A DNA stretch of 64,000 nt from Mesorhizobium muleiense. GTDB lineage: Bacteria; Pseudomonadota; Alphaproteobacteria; Rhizobiales; Rhizobiaceae. Position numbers and translations under genes: made by a program. The stretch lies in NCBI RefSeq assembly GCF_900099905.1, contig NZ_FNEE01000002.1, positions 186,001 through 250,000 of the forward strand, read 5' to 3'. The notes beneath the pieces are model-generated. The model ran no database searches, was not told the DNA's origin, and saw nothing but the letters and a program-made list of their open reading frames with translations. Positions 1 to 7,919 of this stretch are shown here, piece by piece (position 1 is the first letter of the stretch; every line of letters begins with the position of its first letter).

Positions 1-337
1 TCTTGGCCGGGCAGCCCATGTTGATGTCGATGATGTCGGCGCCCTCGCCCGCGGCTATACGGGCGCCCTCTGCCATATGCACCGCCTCACGGCCGGCAAG
101 CTGGACCATGTGCACCGGCAGCCCGGAATGGCGGATGCGCAGGCCGCAACCGGGTCTGCCCCTGGCAAGTTCGCCGCTCGCCACCATCTCCGACACCACC
201 AACCCGGCGCCATGCGCATAGGCACGCTGCCGGAACGGCTCATCTGTTATGCCCGACATGGGCGCGAGAAAAGCGCGATTGCGGATTCTCACACGACCCA
301 TATCCAGCGGAGATGCCAATTTGGTCAGGTCAAGCAT
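1..337 (-). CDS. dusB: tRNA-dihydrouridine synthase, 5' part only
   Basis: The reverse strand reads as the first 112 codons of a DusB/NifR3-type flavoenzyme, which reduces uridine to dihydrouridine in the tRNA D-loop; the rest lies beyond the left edge. The N-terminus has the family pattern LAPMSGITDEPFR, then VVSEMVASGEL, then the FMN/substrate-pocket signature DIIDINMGCPAK at the window edge. The ATG at 337 gives the usual DusB N-terminus. In rhizobia dusB normally lies near ispDF, facing away from it, and often precedes ntrBC. Here the two are pushed about 5.8 kb apart by the block that follows. Family assignment is firm; completeness cannot be judged. Confidence 0.9.
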   Translation of the reverse strand, partial: MLDLTKLASPLDMGRVRIRNRAFLAPMSGITDEPFRQRAYAHGAGLVVSEMVASGELARGRPGCGLRIRHSGLPVHMVQLAGREAVHMAEGARIAAGEGADIIDINMGCPAK

Positions 338-436
338 GCACAAAAACCAAGCATTTTTAATAGCTGCACATTCACTAGCCAGAATGGCGGCAATGTGCAA
401 CGCGCAATGACGTCGCATTAAGGCGCATTTGGGAAA

Positions 437-655
437 ATGCTGGCACTAGCCAAAGTGCGGTGCGTAGTTGGGGACGCTATTGGCACTTTGACCCTGAACA
501 TTAAAGGGGACAGATATACGGTAGAAAGTTCAAAGGGTGAACGGGATTGGTTGGAAGCCATTGACATCGAGCAGTGGCTTTTCCTCCCAAAGATAATCGC
601 CGGTGAGGTTGACGTGTTCCCATCCGAGCGGCGAGAGGCTGTCGAGGAGATGTGA
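437..655 (+). CDS. Small hypothetical ORF, doubtful
   Basis: This 72-codon frame has an ATG start and ends 48 bases before the LuxR-type gene. I recognise no family. Its middle third coincides with the left copy of an inverted repeat (491-542) whose other copy, near 6.1 kb, has a 1-base length difference and is not coding in the matching frame. That argues the conserved part is DNA rather than protein. No clear Shine-Dalgarno precedes the start. It may be a remnant of a mobile element end or just open frame. Confidence 0.25.
   Translation: MLALAKVRCVVGDAIGTLTLNIKGDRYTVESSKGERDWLEAIDIEQWLFLPKIIAGEVDVFPSERREAVEEM
491..542. repeat. Left copy of a ~52 bp inverted repeat bracketing the accessory block
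   Basis: Read forward, this stretch matches the reverse complement of 6058-6110 with a few mismatches and one indel. The best-conserved core is GATATACGGTAGAAAG, then one variable base, then TCAAAGGGTGAAC. The two copies enclose the LuxR/hydrolase/methyltransferase/Pth2 genes, as ends of an inserted segment would. I see no transposase between them. Confidence 0.75.
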
Positions 656-703
656 TCGTGAACGACAACCAAACGAGCCCTTTCCGCTTTCCCGGAGGAA
701 CGA

Positions 704-2380
704 ATGAGCCAACCCTCTCAAGGCGAAAAGCAGCCCGACAACGCGAAAAGCGTCGATCACCTCGAACGTGGCCGAAGGCATTATGAGCAACGGGCCTGGG
801 CCGACGCCTACGAAGCGCTTGTACTTGCGGACAGCACTTGCCCTCTGGGGACCGACGACCTCGAACGGCTCGCGATGTCGGCGTATCTGATCGGTCGCGA
901 ACAGGATTATCTCAAAGCGCTCGATCGAGCCCATCGAGCTTTCCTCGATGCCGATGAGTGTGCGCGCGCGGCCCGCTGCGCGTTCTGGATCGGGTTGTGC
1001 CTTCTCTTTCGGGGCGAGACCGGTCCAGCGACCGGATGGTTCGGCCGCGCCGAGCGCATCATTGCCCGAGAAGGAGGCGAGTGCGCTGAGGAGGGATATG
1101 TGTTGCTGTCCCGCGCGGCGCGGTGTCTTGCTGAGTCGGATTCGCAAGGGGCATACGACGCCGCAGCAAAGGGGGTCGAAGTCGGAGAGCGTTTCAGGGA
1201 ACCGGATTTGATCGCCTGTACCCGTCACCTTCAGGGTCAGGCCCTCCTGCAACAGTGGCAGGTCGAACAAGGCCTCGCGCTGCTTGACGAGGCCATGGTC
1301 TCGGTGGTCGCCGGAGAGCTGTCCCCGCGCATGACCGGTCTGATCTATTGCAGCGTCATAGATAGCTGCATGCAATTCTATGCGTTCGACCGCGCTCGGG
1401 AATGGACTTTCGCGCTATCGAGATGGTGCGAAGGACAGTCGCAGCTCGTCAGCTTTACAGGCGCCTGCCTCGTGCATCGGGCGGAGATCATGCAGCTGCA
1501 AGGTGCATGGCCGGATGCGGTCGAAGAAGCGCATCGCGCTTGCTCCGGATTTCCCGAAGAAGTCGGGCAGCAGCCTCCAGCCGCGGCGTTCTATCGGCGA
1601 GGAGAATTGCATCGCCTTCGGGGCGAATTCACGGCCGCCGAGGAGGCCTATCGGGACGCCAGCGCCCGTGGGCTCGAACCGCAGCCTGGGCTCGCCTTGT
1701 TGCGGATGGCGCAAGGGCGCCTTGACGCGGCGACCATCGCAATTCGTCGTACCGTGAACGGCACATCCGATCGACTTCAGCGTGCAAAACTGCTTCCGGC
1801 CTGCGTTGAGATCATGCTGGCAGCGGGCGATGTCGCAGGAGCGCGCGACGCCTGCCGGGAACTGGAGGAGATTGCCCAGGATATCGGGGTGGCGGTGCTG
1901 GGCGGAATGGCGGCACATGCCCGCGGATCCGTCGAGTTGGCAGAAGGCGATGCCGCGGCGGCACTTTGGTCCCTGCGTCAGGCCTTCGAATTCTGGCACA
2001 AGGCCGGGGCTCCTTATCAGGCTGCTCGCGCTCGCGAGCTTGTGGGACTGGCCTGCCACGCGCTCGGCGACGAGGAAGCGGCGGGGTTGGAGTTGGAGGC
2101 CGCGAAAACCACATTCCAACAGCTAGGCGGCGCCCCGGATCTCGACCGAATTGCCTCGCATTCGCACGGGACGGAGTTCGCGTACAGCCATGGTCTGACG
2201 AAACGCGAGCTGCAGATTCTCCGGTTGGTGGCTGCCGGCAGAACAAACAAAGTCATAGCTTCCGAACTGTTCGTGAGCCAGCGGACGGTCGATCGGCACG
2301 TCAGCAATCTGTTCGGCAAGCTCGACGTCTCGTCCCGCGCGGCCGCAGCATCATACGCCCACAAGCACAGGCTCATCTGA
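704..2380 (+). CDS. LuxR-type transcriptional regulator with TPR-like helical repeats
   Basis: This 558-residue cytoplasmic regulator has a long helical N-terminal and central part rich in Ala-Leu repeat helices of the TPR type (about 20-480), likely a ligand- or partner-sensing scaffold. A LuxR/FixJ-type helix-turn-helix lies near 493-550, with LTKRELQILRLVAAG and the recognition-helix stretch SQRTVDRHVSNLFGKL. There is no receiver domain and no visible Walker A motif, so it is neither a two-component regulator nor a classical MalT/LAL protein. GGAGG precedes the start. The genes downstream on the same strand (hydrolase-like, methyltransferase, hydrolase) are its most plausible targets; this is inferred from position. 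A strong dyad at 2401-2448 lies between it and them. Confidence 0.85.
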   Translation: MSQPSQGEKQPDNAKSVDHLERGRRHYEQRAWADAYEALVLADSTCPLGTDDLERLAMSAYLIGREQDYLKALDRAHRAFLDADECARAARCAFWIGLCLLFRGETGPATGWFGRAERIIAREGGECAEEGYVLLSRAARCLAESDSQGAYDAAAKGVEVGERFREPDLIACTRHLQGQALLQQWQVEQGLALLDEAMVSVVAGELSPRMTGLIYCSVIDSCMQFYAFDRAREWTFALSRWCEGQSQLVSFTGACLVHRAEIMQLQGAWPDAVEEAHRACSGFPEEVGQQPPAAAFYRRGELHRLRGEFTAAEEAYRDASARGLEPQPGLALLRMAQGRLDAATIAIRRTVNGTSDRLQRAKLLPACVEIMLAAGDVAGARDACRELEEIAQDIGVAVLGGMAAHARGSVELAEGDAAAALWSLRQAFEFWHKAGAPYQAARARELVGLACHALGDEEAAGLELEAAKTTFQQLGGAPDLDRIASHSHGTEFAYSHGLTKRELQILRLVAAGRTNKVIASELFVSQRTVDRHVSNLFGKLDVSSRAAAASYAHKHRLI

Positions 2381-2400
2381 AATCAACCTGCCTTCGTAGT

Positions 2401-2448
2401 GGCGGAAACTACCCATTCTGCCACCGGCGCAATTTGGGTAGTTTCGCC
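2401..2448. promoter_or_regulatory. Strong dyad between the LuxR-type gene and the hydrolase operon
   Basis: The left arm GGCGGAAACTACCCA (2401-2415) is complementary to TGGGTAGTTTCGCC (2435-2448) apart from one extra G, with a 19-base loop. No T-run follows, so it is a poor intrinsic terminator. Its position 20 bases after the regulator stop and about 200 bases before the next gene suits an operator or a transcript-processing hairpin. The other ~195 bases up to 2643 show nothing else convincing. Confidence 0.5.
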
Positions 2449-2643
2449 GAAGCGCCGACCCTTCCGCCATCGTAGCGTCGATCTGGACGAACCCGCCGAG
2501 CAGGGGCGGCGCGTCGGTGCGTATAGCTACCGGCACAGCCTCATGCCCGTGCGAAGCACTGGCACGGACAGTGCATCCGACGACGAAGACACGGGTGACT
2601 TCTCTCAACCCGGGACGAACCCGACGAAACGAAGGAGGAGACG

Positions 2644-3579
2644 ATGGCCGAAGTGCTGAAGCGGACAATGCAAATCGACGCGAAAGCCGATCGCACGATC
2701 ACGGGCAACGACGCGCGGGCGTGGCTGCTGTCGATGATGCCGGTCACTGAGCGTCGTCTTGATCTGGCCGGTATCCCGACCGCCGTGCTTGAAGGCGGTG
2801 ATGGGCCACCTCTCGTACTCCTGCACGGGCCGGGCGAATATGCTGCGAAATGGTTCCCGATCGTGCCGCAGCTCGTACGATCCAACCGGATCGTCGTTCC
2901 TGACCTTCCCGGTCATGGCGCCTCGGTCGTGCCCGGCGGCGCCGTCGGACGGGATCGCGTGCTCGATTGGCTGGGCGGGCTGCTCGACGCGACGTGCCCA
3001 AGCCTGCCGGTGGTGGTCGCGCAGATTCTCGGCGGCGCCATCGCAGCCCGTTTTGCCGCAGGCCACAGTGAGCGGCTCAGCCGGCTCGTACTCGTCGACA
3101 CGTTTGGCCTGGTGCCCTTCCACCCGGCGCCAGAGTTCGGGCGCGCACTGAATGAGTTTCTGGCTGACCCGAATGCCAACACGCATGACGGCCTCTGGCG
3201 GTACTGTGCCTTCGATCTGGGCCGCCTACGCGGGCGGATGGGAGACGGCTGGGACCGGATCAAGGCCTACAACCTCGATCGGGCCTGCACTGCGTCCCTT
3301 CACGCCACGCAGCAGAGCCTCATGGAGCAGTTCGCGATGCCCGCAATTCCGCGCGCCGAGCTCGATCGCATCGCCGTACCAACGACCTTGATCTGGGGTC
3401 GGCACGACCTTGCGACGCCACTCTCGGTCGCCGAGGCTGCCAGCAAACGATTTGGCTGGCCGCTGCATGTGATCGAGGATGCCGCCGACGATCCACCGAT
3501 AGAGCAGCCCGAAGCATTCTTGAAATCGCTCGACGCAGCGTTGGGCCGCTCGCCGGCACAGAAGGGAGCAAGCCAATGA
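2644..3579 (+). CDS. Alpha/beta-hydrolase-fold protein with degenerate catalytic residues
   Basis: This 311-residue protein has the alpha/beta-hydrolase layout: an HGPG oxyanion region near residue 61, VVPDLPGHGAS near 84-94, a strand-elbow-helix at 122-131, WGRHDLATP carrying the usual acid, and a C-terminal PPIEQPEAF. The nucleophile elbow reads AQILGG where GxSxG is expected, so Ile128 replaces Ser. The His position reads ADDPP, so Asp282 replaces His. The catalytic acid is retained. It should therefore not be a classical serine hydrolase; a binding or scaffolding role, or different chemistry, is possible. AAGGAGGAGACG precedes the ATG, a very strong ribosome site. Its stop overlaps the methyltransferase start (ATGA), so the two are translationally coupled. 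Confidence 0.8.
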   Translation: MAEVLKRTMQIDAKADRTITGNDARAWLLSMMPVTERRLDLAGIPTAVLEGGDGPPLVLLHGPGEYAAKWFPIVPQLVRSNRIVVPDLPGHGASVVPGGAVGRDRVLDWLGGLLDATCPSLPVVVAQILGGAIAARFAAGHSERLSRLVLVDTFGLVPFHPAPEFGRALNEFLADPNANTHDGLWRYCAFDLGRLRGRMGDGWDRIKAYNLDRACTASLHATQQSLMEQFAMPAIPRAELDRIAVPTTLIWGRHDLATPLSVAEAASKRFGWPLHVIEDAADDPPIEQPEAFLKSLDAALGRSPAQKGASQ

Positions 3580-4409
3580 ACCTTGCCGAACAAGAAGACA
3601 CGCGGGCGCGGTGGGACAAGATCGCGCGGGGCTACGACAAAACCAACACGCCGACGCAGATGTGGCTGGGTAACGAGGGCTTGAATCGAGCCGGACTTCG
3701 GTCCGGGATGCGATTCGTGGACGTTGCAGCTGGCAGCGGGGCGCTCAGCATCCCGGCGGCGCGCATCGGCGCGCAAGTTATGGCGACGGATCAGTCTCCA
3801 GTTATGCTCAAGCTGCTCGGTGAGCGAGCACGTCAGGAAGGTCTGGGCATCGAAACCCGCGTGATGGATGGTCATGCCCTTGAGCTCGAAGACGGCAGCT
3901 TCGACATGGCCGGATCGCAGTTCGGCGTCATGCTGTTTCCTGACATGCCGAAGGGTATCAGTGAGATGGCCCGCGTGGTCAAGCCCGGCGGCCACGTGCT
4001 GATGATCGTCTACGGCGACCCGCACAAGATCGATTTCTTCAGCTTCTTCGTGGGCGCGATTCAATCTGTTCGCCCGGATTTCACCGGCCCTCCGATGGAC
4101 CCACCACCGCTGCCTTTTCAACTCCGGGATCCGCAGCGTCTGCACAAGGAACTCGCGGCAGCGGGTCTGAAGGACATCAAGGTGGAGACGATCACCGAAA
4201 CCACCGAATTCCTGACCGGCGCGGATCTCTGGGAGTGGGTGGTGTGGAGCAATCCGATCGCCGAGACGGTGCTTGAGCAATTAGGTCTGACAGACAGCGA
4301 GCGGATCGTCATCCAACAGACCATGGAGACGCTGGTTCGCGAGCGTGCCGGCGGAAATGGTCCCGCACTGCTTTCCAACCCGATCAATATCGGGATTGGC
4401 ACCAAGTAA
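3576..4409 (+). CDS. Class I SAM-dependent methyltransferase
   Basis: This 277-residue cytoplasmic enzyme belongs to the UbiE/Methyltransf_11-like group. SAM-binding motif I is FVDVAAGSGALSIPAA (about 48-63). The acidic loop at the end of strand 2 appears as ATDQSPVML, and motif II/III lies around GSFDMAGSQFGVMLFPD followed by ARVVKPGGHVLMI. The substrate cannot be read from sequence; small-molecule methylation is typical of the family. It starts inside the end of the preceding hydrolase-like gene with a 4-base overlap, so the pair is probably made in fixed ratio. Some divergent methyltransferases of this group resemble ubiquinone methylases, but the context here is accessory. Confidence 0.88.
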   Translation: MNLAEQEDTRARWDKIARGYDKTNTPTQMWLGNEGLNRAGLRSGMRFVDVAAGSGALSIPAARIGAQVMATDQSPVMLKLLGERARQEGLGIETRVMDGHALELEDGSFDMAGSQFGVMLFPDMPKGISEMARVVKPGGHVLMIVYGDPHKIDFFSFFVGAIQSVRPDFTGPPMDPPPLPFQLRDPQRLHKELAAAGLKDIKVETITETTEFLTGADLWEWVVWSNPIAETVLEQLGLTDSERIVIQQTMETLVRERAGGNGPALLSNPINIGIGTK

Positions 4410-4481
4410 CCAAGGTCACCGAACGGAAGCCCGGCGTTTCTCGCTCTCAACTCGCCTGCCAATAATCGGGGAGGAAATCCG

Positions 4482-5348
4482 ATGAAGATTCATAGCGTGC
4501 AAGGCGCCGGCGGCGTCAAGCTTCATGTGCGCGAATGGGGCCAGCCTGGCGGTATTCCACTTCTGCTGATCCATGGCTGGTCGCAGAGCCTGCTCTGCTG
4601 GACGAAACAGCATGAGGGCGAGCTGCAGGACCAGTTCCGCGTTGTCGCGGTCGACCTGCGCGGTCACGGCATGTCTGAGGCGCCGCTAGAAGCCGAACAG
4701 TACGTCGATGGCGACAAATGGGCCGACGATGTCGCTGCGATCATCAACCAGCTCACATTCGACAAGCCGATCCTGGTCGGCTGGTCCTATGGCGGATTCG
4801 TCATATCGGACTATGTCCGCAAGCACGGCCAGAACAAGATCGCCGGCATCAACTTCGTCGGTGCAGCGGTGGTCCTGGGCGAGAAGGCCTCGCCTTTTGT
4901 CGGTCCGGGTTTCCAGGAGAACGTACCCGCTGCCTGCGAGGCGGATTTGCCGACCAACATCGCGGCGATACGCAGGTTCCTGCGCGCGTTAGTCGCCGAG
5001 CCGATGTCGGCGGACGACTTCGAAGTGGCGCTGGGCTTCAACATGGTCGTGCATCCGCAGGTACGCGCCTTCCTGATACAGCGCGAGCTCGACTTCGTCC
5101 CGATCCTGGAAAGCATCGAGGTTCCCGTGCTTGTCACCCATGGCCGTTCCGACACCCTCGTGCTGCCGGCCATGGCCGACTTGATCAGGGAGCACTGCAA
5201 GACAGCCCAGACGTCTTGGTACGACGGTGTCGGCCACGCTCCATTTCTAGAGGAACCCGAGCGCTTCAACCGAGAACTCGCCCGCTTCGCCAGGAAGGCA
5301 CACATCTTGCGCAGACCGTCGAAGGATCAGACCGCAACGAGACCCTAG
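4482..5348 (+). CDS. Alpha/beta hydrolase, catalytically complete
   Basis: A 288-residue alpha/beta hydrolase of the haloperoxidase/esterase type. The oxyanion motif is LLIHGWSQS (about 28-36), the nucleophile elbow is GWSYGG with Ser102, the acid is in HGRSDTLVLP, and the His is in GVGHAPFLEEPERF (His252). All triad residues are present, in contrast to the degenerate paralogue two genes upstream. No signal peptide is visible, so it is likely cytoplasmic; the substrate is unknown. GGGGAGGAAATCCG gives a good ribosome site. The 72-base gap after the methyltransferase holds no terminator, so it probably belongs to the same operon. Confidence 0.88.
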   Translation: MKIHSVQGAGGVKLHVREWGQPGGIPLLLIHGWSQSLLCWTKQHEGELQDQFRVVAVDLRGHGMSEAPLEAEQYVDGDKWADDVAAIINQLTFDKPILVGWSYGGFVISDYVRKHGQNKIAGINFVGAAVVLGEKASPFVGPGFQENVPAACEADLPTNIAAIRRFLRALVAEPMSADDFEVALGFNMVVHPQVRAFLIQRELDFVPILESIEVPVLVTHGRSDTLVLPAMADLIREHCKTAQTSWYDGVGHAPFLEEPERFNRELARFARKAHILRRPSKDQTATRP

Positions 5349-5359
5349 GAGCTTGTCAT

Positions 5360-5377
5360 GCGGCGACGCATCGCCGC
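5360..5377. other. Short perfect hairpin after the hydrolase operon
   Basis: GCGGCGA and TCGCCGC form a 7 bp stem with the loop CGCA, 12 bases after the hydrolase stop. There is no U-tract, so it is more likely an mRNA 3'-end stabiliser than an intrinsic terminator. Confidence 0.35.
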
Positions 5378-5495
5378 CGGCTAGAAACAGTTGTCAATGT
5401 GCCGGCGGAAATGGTGGGTGCATAAAATGCTCTGAACCCGCGAACGCATGCGGTAGATGTTCCGCGGCACCTCGCCAGTCGAAGCAGGATAACGG

Positions 5496-5921
5496 ATGAA
5501 CGGTGTCGCTAAGGAGCAGCGCAACAAAGCCGGCACTGCGGAGGCGGAGCTGCGCATGTGGCTTTTCATCCGCAAAGATTTGCCGATGCCTCCGGGAAAG
5601 CTTGCGGCACAAGCGGGACACGGTTACGGCACGTGCCTGTGGTTGTCTAACGATCGCGATCCGGACCTTGTATCGATGTATATGAGTCATGCGCAGGCAA
5701 AGATCGCCGTGAGCGTAAAGAATGAGGTAGAGCTGCTGAAGTGCGTTGAGGCATGCAAGGAGGGGGGCCTTGTCGCTGTGGCTGTAAAGGATGCCGCTCG
5801 TACGGTCTTTGACAAATCGACCTATACCGTCGGTGCCGTTGGCCCATGCTTCAGAAAAGACCTCCCCAAGCGGGTTTCACGACTGAGGTTGTTCGAGGCT
5901 TGGCAAACACAGAGCAATTGA
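5496..5921 (+). CDS. Peptidyl-tRNA hydrolase 2 (Pth2) family protein
   Basis: The 141 residues match the archaeal/eukaryotic Pth2 fold rather than bacterial Pth: an N-terminal strand MWLFIRKDLPMPPGK, the helix start LAAQAGHGYG (Pth2 has KxAAQxxHA), then AKIAVSVKNEVELLKCVEAC, a VAVKDAART segment (RDAGRT in Pth2) and the closing STYTVGAVGP. Pth2 enzymes recycle peptidyl-tRNA in the cytosol. The glycine in AGHGYG departs from the usual CAHA and could change activity. AGCAGGA precedes the ATG at a reasonable distance; a later ATG at residue 14 is also possible. It is the last gene of the accessory block. Confidence 0.8.
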   Translation: MNGVAKEQRNKAGTAEAELRMWLFIRKDLPMPPGKLAAQAGHGYGTCLWLSNDRDPDLVSMYMSHAQAKIAVSVKNEVELLKCVEACKEGGLVAVAVKDAARTVFDKSTYTVGAVGPCFRKDLPKRVSRLRLFEAWQTQSN

Positions 5922-6057
5922 TGGCCGCGGTCCATTCCCGCTGTCCCGAGAGATTTTCCGATAATCATTAGGCGGTGATATCGAACGGATTGCATGGTGG
6001 CTGCGCTGTTCTGCGAACCCTTCCCTGCGAGGCCGCAGCAGATCGCCTTGGGCCATT

Positions 6058-6110
6058 GTTCACCCTTTGATCTTTCTACCGTATATCCATGCCCCTTAAT
6101 ATTCAGGGGC
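6058..6110. repeat. Right copy of the inverted repeat bracketing the accessory block
   Basis: The reverse complement of this stretch matches 491-542, including GATATACGGTAGAAAG and TCAAAGGGTGAAC. It ends 12 bases before the palindromic element at 6123. The 136 bases between the Pth2 stop and this copy show no gene or obvious signal. Confidence 0.75.
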
Positions 6111-6122
6111 CACTTTGCATCT

Positions 6123-6170
6123 GCGCATGATCTGTTCCGAAAAGCGATTCCACTTTTCGGGATGATGCGC
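6123..6170. repeat. Rhizobial palindromic element (RPE-like) upstream of ispDF
   Basis: The arms GCGCATGATC and GATGATGCGC enclose a second pair, TTCCGAAAAG and CTTTTCGGGA, forming an imperfect palindrome of about 48 bp. I recognise this as the widespread intergenic palindrome of Rhizobium, Sinorhizobium and Mesorhizobium genomes. It ends 13 bases before the ispDF start codon, so the ispDF leader either contains it or starts inside it. Confidence 0.8.
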
Positions 6171-6183
6171 TAAGCGTCTCGGC

Positions 6184-7413
6184 ATGACAGACGCAAGCGA
6201 AAAGCAGGCTTTGGCTGCGGACGACAAGGTTGCCGTCGTTATCGTCGCCGCCGGCCGCGGCGCGCGCGCCGGTCAGGCCGACGGGCCGAAGCAATACCAA
6301 AGGATCGGCGGCCGTGCCGTCATCGCGCGCACATTGGACGTGTTTTTGGCGCATACGAAAATCGGTCCTGTCGTCGTCGCCATTCATGCCGACGACGGCG
6401 GGCTTTTTCGCAGCGCCGCTGGCGCCAACGCCGACCGGGTGGTCACGGTGACCGGTGGCGAGTCCAGACAGGACTCCGTCCGGCTCGGATTGCTTGCGCT
6501 GAGAGGCCATGCGCCGCGCCGGGTTCTGGTCCATGACGCCGTCCGCCCGTTCGTCGACGCGGAATTGATAGACCGCACGATCGCCGCCATCGGCGAGCGC
6601 CAGGCAGCGCTGCCTGCCCTGCCCGTCGCCGATACGCTGAAACGCGAGTCGGCCGCCGGCATGATCGGCGAGACGGTTTCCAGGAACGGGCTTCATGCCG
6701 CGCAGACGCCGCAGGGCTTCCCGTTCTGGCCGATCCTGGCCGCCCATGAAAAGGCCCATCATCTGGGCAAGGCGGACTTCACCGACGATGCCGCGATTGC
6801 CGAATGGGCACATATTCCAGTGAAAATCGTCCCGGGCTCGCCGGACAATGTCAAACTCACCTGGGCAAGGGATATCTCGATGGCGGATCAGCGGCTTTCC
6901 GGCGAACGGCCGCGTTTTCCGGACATCCGCACCGGCAATGGCTACGACGTCCATGCCTTCGAGCCCGGCGACCATGTCGTCCTGTGCGGCGTCTCCATCC
7001 CGCACGACAAGAAACTGTCCGGCCATTCGGACGCCGATGTCGGCCTGCACGCCTTGACCGACGCGCTGCTCGCCACTTGCGGCGCCGGCGACATCGGCAC
7101 GCATTTCCCGCCATCGGACCCGCAGTGGAAAGGCGTGGCCTCGCGGATCTTCGTCGAACATGCGGCAGAACTGGTACGCGCGCGCGGCGGGCGCATCGCC
7201 AATGCCGACATCACGCTGATCTGCGAGGCGCCGCGCGTCGGCCCGCATCGCGAAGCGATGACCGAAATCCTTTCGGCAATGCTGGCGATTTCCCGGGACC
7301 GCATCTCGATCAAGGCGACAACCAACGAAAAGCTCGGCTTTGTCGGACGCGAGGAAGGCATAGCCGCCATCGCCACCGCCAGCGTCGTGTTTCCAGGTGA
7401 TGTCCCCGAATGA
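6184..7413 (+). CDS. ispDF: Bifunctional MEP cytidylyltransferase / MECDP synthase
   Basis: This 409-residue fused enzyme of the methylerythritol-phosphate isoprenoid pathway has IspD first (about 14-235): nucleotide-binding [12 protein letters not shown], the KQY lysine, and [10 protein letters not shown]. IspF follows (about 245-405): [15 protein letters not shown] with metal-binding Asp and His, [28 protein letters not shown] and [17 protein letters not shown]. IspD makes CDP-methylerythritol and IspF cyclises the phosphorylated product; the fusion is common in alphaproteobacteria. The ATG at 6184 leaves a short N-terminal tail before the Rossmann strand. No convincing Shine-Dalgarno fits in the 13 bases after the palindromic element. 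Its stop overlaps cinA by 4 bases. Confidence 0.95.
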   Translation: MTDASEKQALAADDKVAVVIVAAGRGARAGQADGPKQYQRIGGRAVIARTLDVFLAHTKIGPVVVAIHADDGGLFRSAAGANADRVVTVTGGESRQDSVRLGLLALRGHAPRRVLVHDAVRPFVDAELIDRTIAAIGERQAALPALPVADTLKRESAAGMIGETVSRNGLHAAQTPQGFPFWPILAAHEKAHHLGKADFTDDAAIAEWAHIPVKIVPGSPDNVKLTWARDISMADQRLSGERPRFPDIRTGNGYDVHAFEPGDHVVLCGVSIPHDKKLSGHSDADVGLHALTDALLATCGAGDIGTHFPPSDPQWKGVASRIFVEHAAELVRARGGRIANADITLICEAPRVGPHREAMTEILSAMLAISRDRISIKATTNEKLGFVGREEGIAAIATASVVFPGDVPE

Positions 7414-7919
7414 GCAACAGCGATCTCGCAGATGCCCTGCTTCAAGCCTGCCAACAGCGCGGCATCATGCTGGCGACGGCCGAGAGCTGCACCGGCGGCA
7501 TGATCATCGCCGCCTTGACCGACATCGCCGGCTCTTCGACAGTGGTCGACCGGGGTTTCATCACCTATTCCAACGAGGCCAAGACTGAGATGCTCGGCGT
7601 TTCCGCCGCCACGCTCGAGGCGCACGGCGCGGTCTCACGGGAAACGGCGGTCGAGATGGCGGCCGGCGCCTTGGACCATTCGCGCGCCGGGCTAACTCTT
7701 GCCGTCACCGGCATTGCCGGTCCGGACGGCGGCTCGACGGAAAAGCCCGTCGGCCTGGTCTGGTTCGGTATCGCCTTGACCGGCCGGCCGGTCGTCAGCG
7801 AATGCCAGTTGTTTGCCGACAAAGGCCGCAAGTTCATCCGCCGGGAGACCGTCAGACACGCGCTTGAACTGGGCTTGCGCGCGCTCGCTGCGGATCAGGC
7901 TGCCGGCGCTGCGCCATAG
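7410..7919 (+). CDS. pncC: CinA C-terminal family nicotinamide-nucleotide amidohydrolase
   Basis: At 169 residues this is the stand-alone CinA C-terminal domain (PncC type), which deamidates NMN to nicotinate mononucleotide and so recycles the pyridine ring left by NAD-consuming ligase. Family motifs visible are [19 protein letters not shown] with the catalytic Ser, [30 protein letters not shown] and [19 protein letters not shown]. There is no N-terminal molybdopterin-binding-like domain. The start overlaps the ispDF stop (ATGA), so the two are coupled. Its 3' end overlaps ratA on the other strand by 25 bases. Confidence 0.92.
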   Translation: MSNSDLADALLQACQQRGIMLATAESCTGGMIIAALTDIAGSSTVVDRGFITYSNEAKTEMLGVSAATLEAHGAVSRETAVEMAAGALDHSRAGLTLAVTGIAGPDGGSTEKPVGLVWFGIALTGRPVVSECQLFADKGRKFIRRETVRHALELGLRALAADQAAGAAP

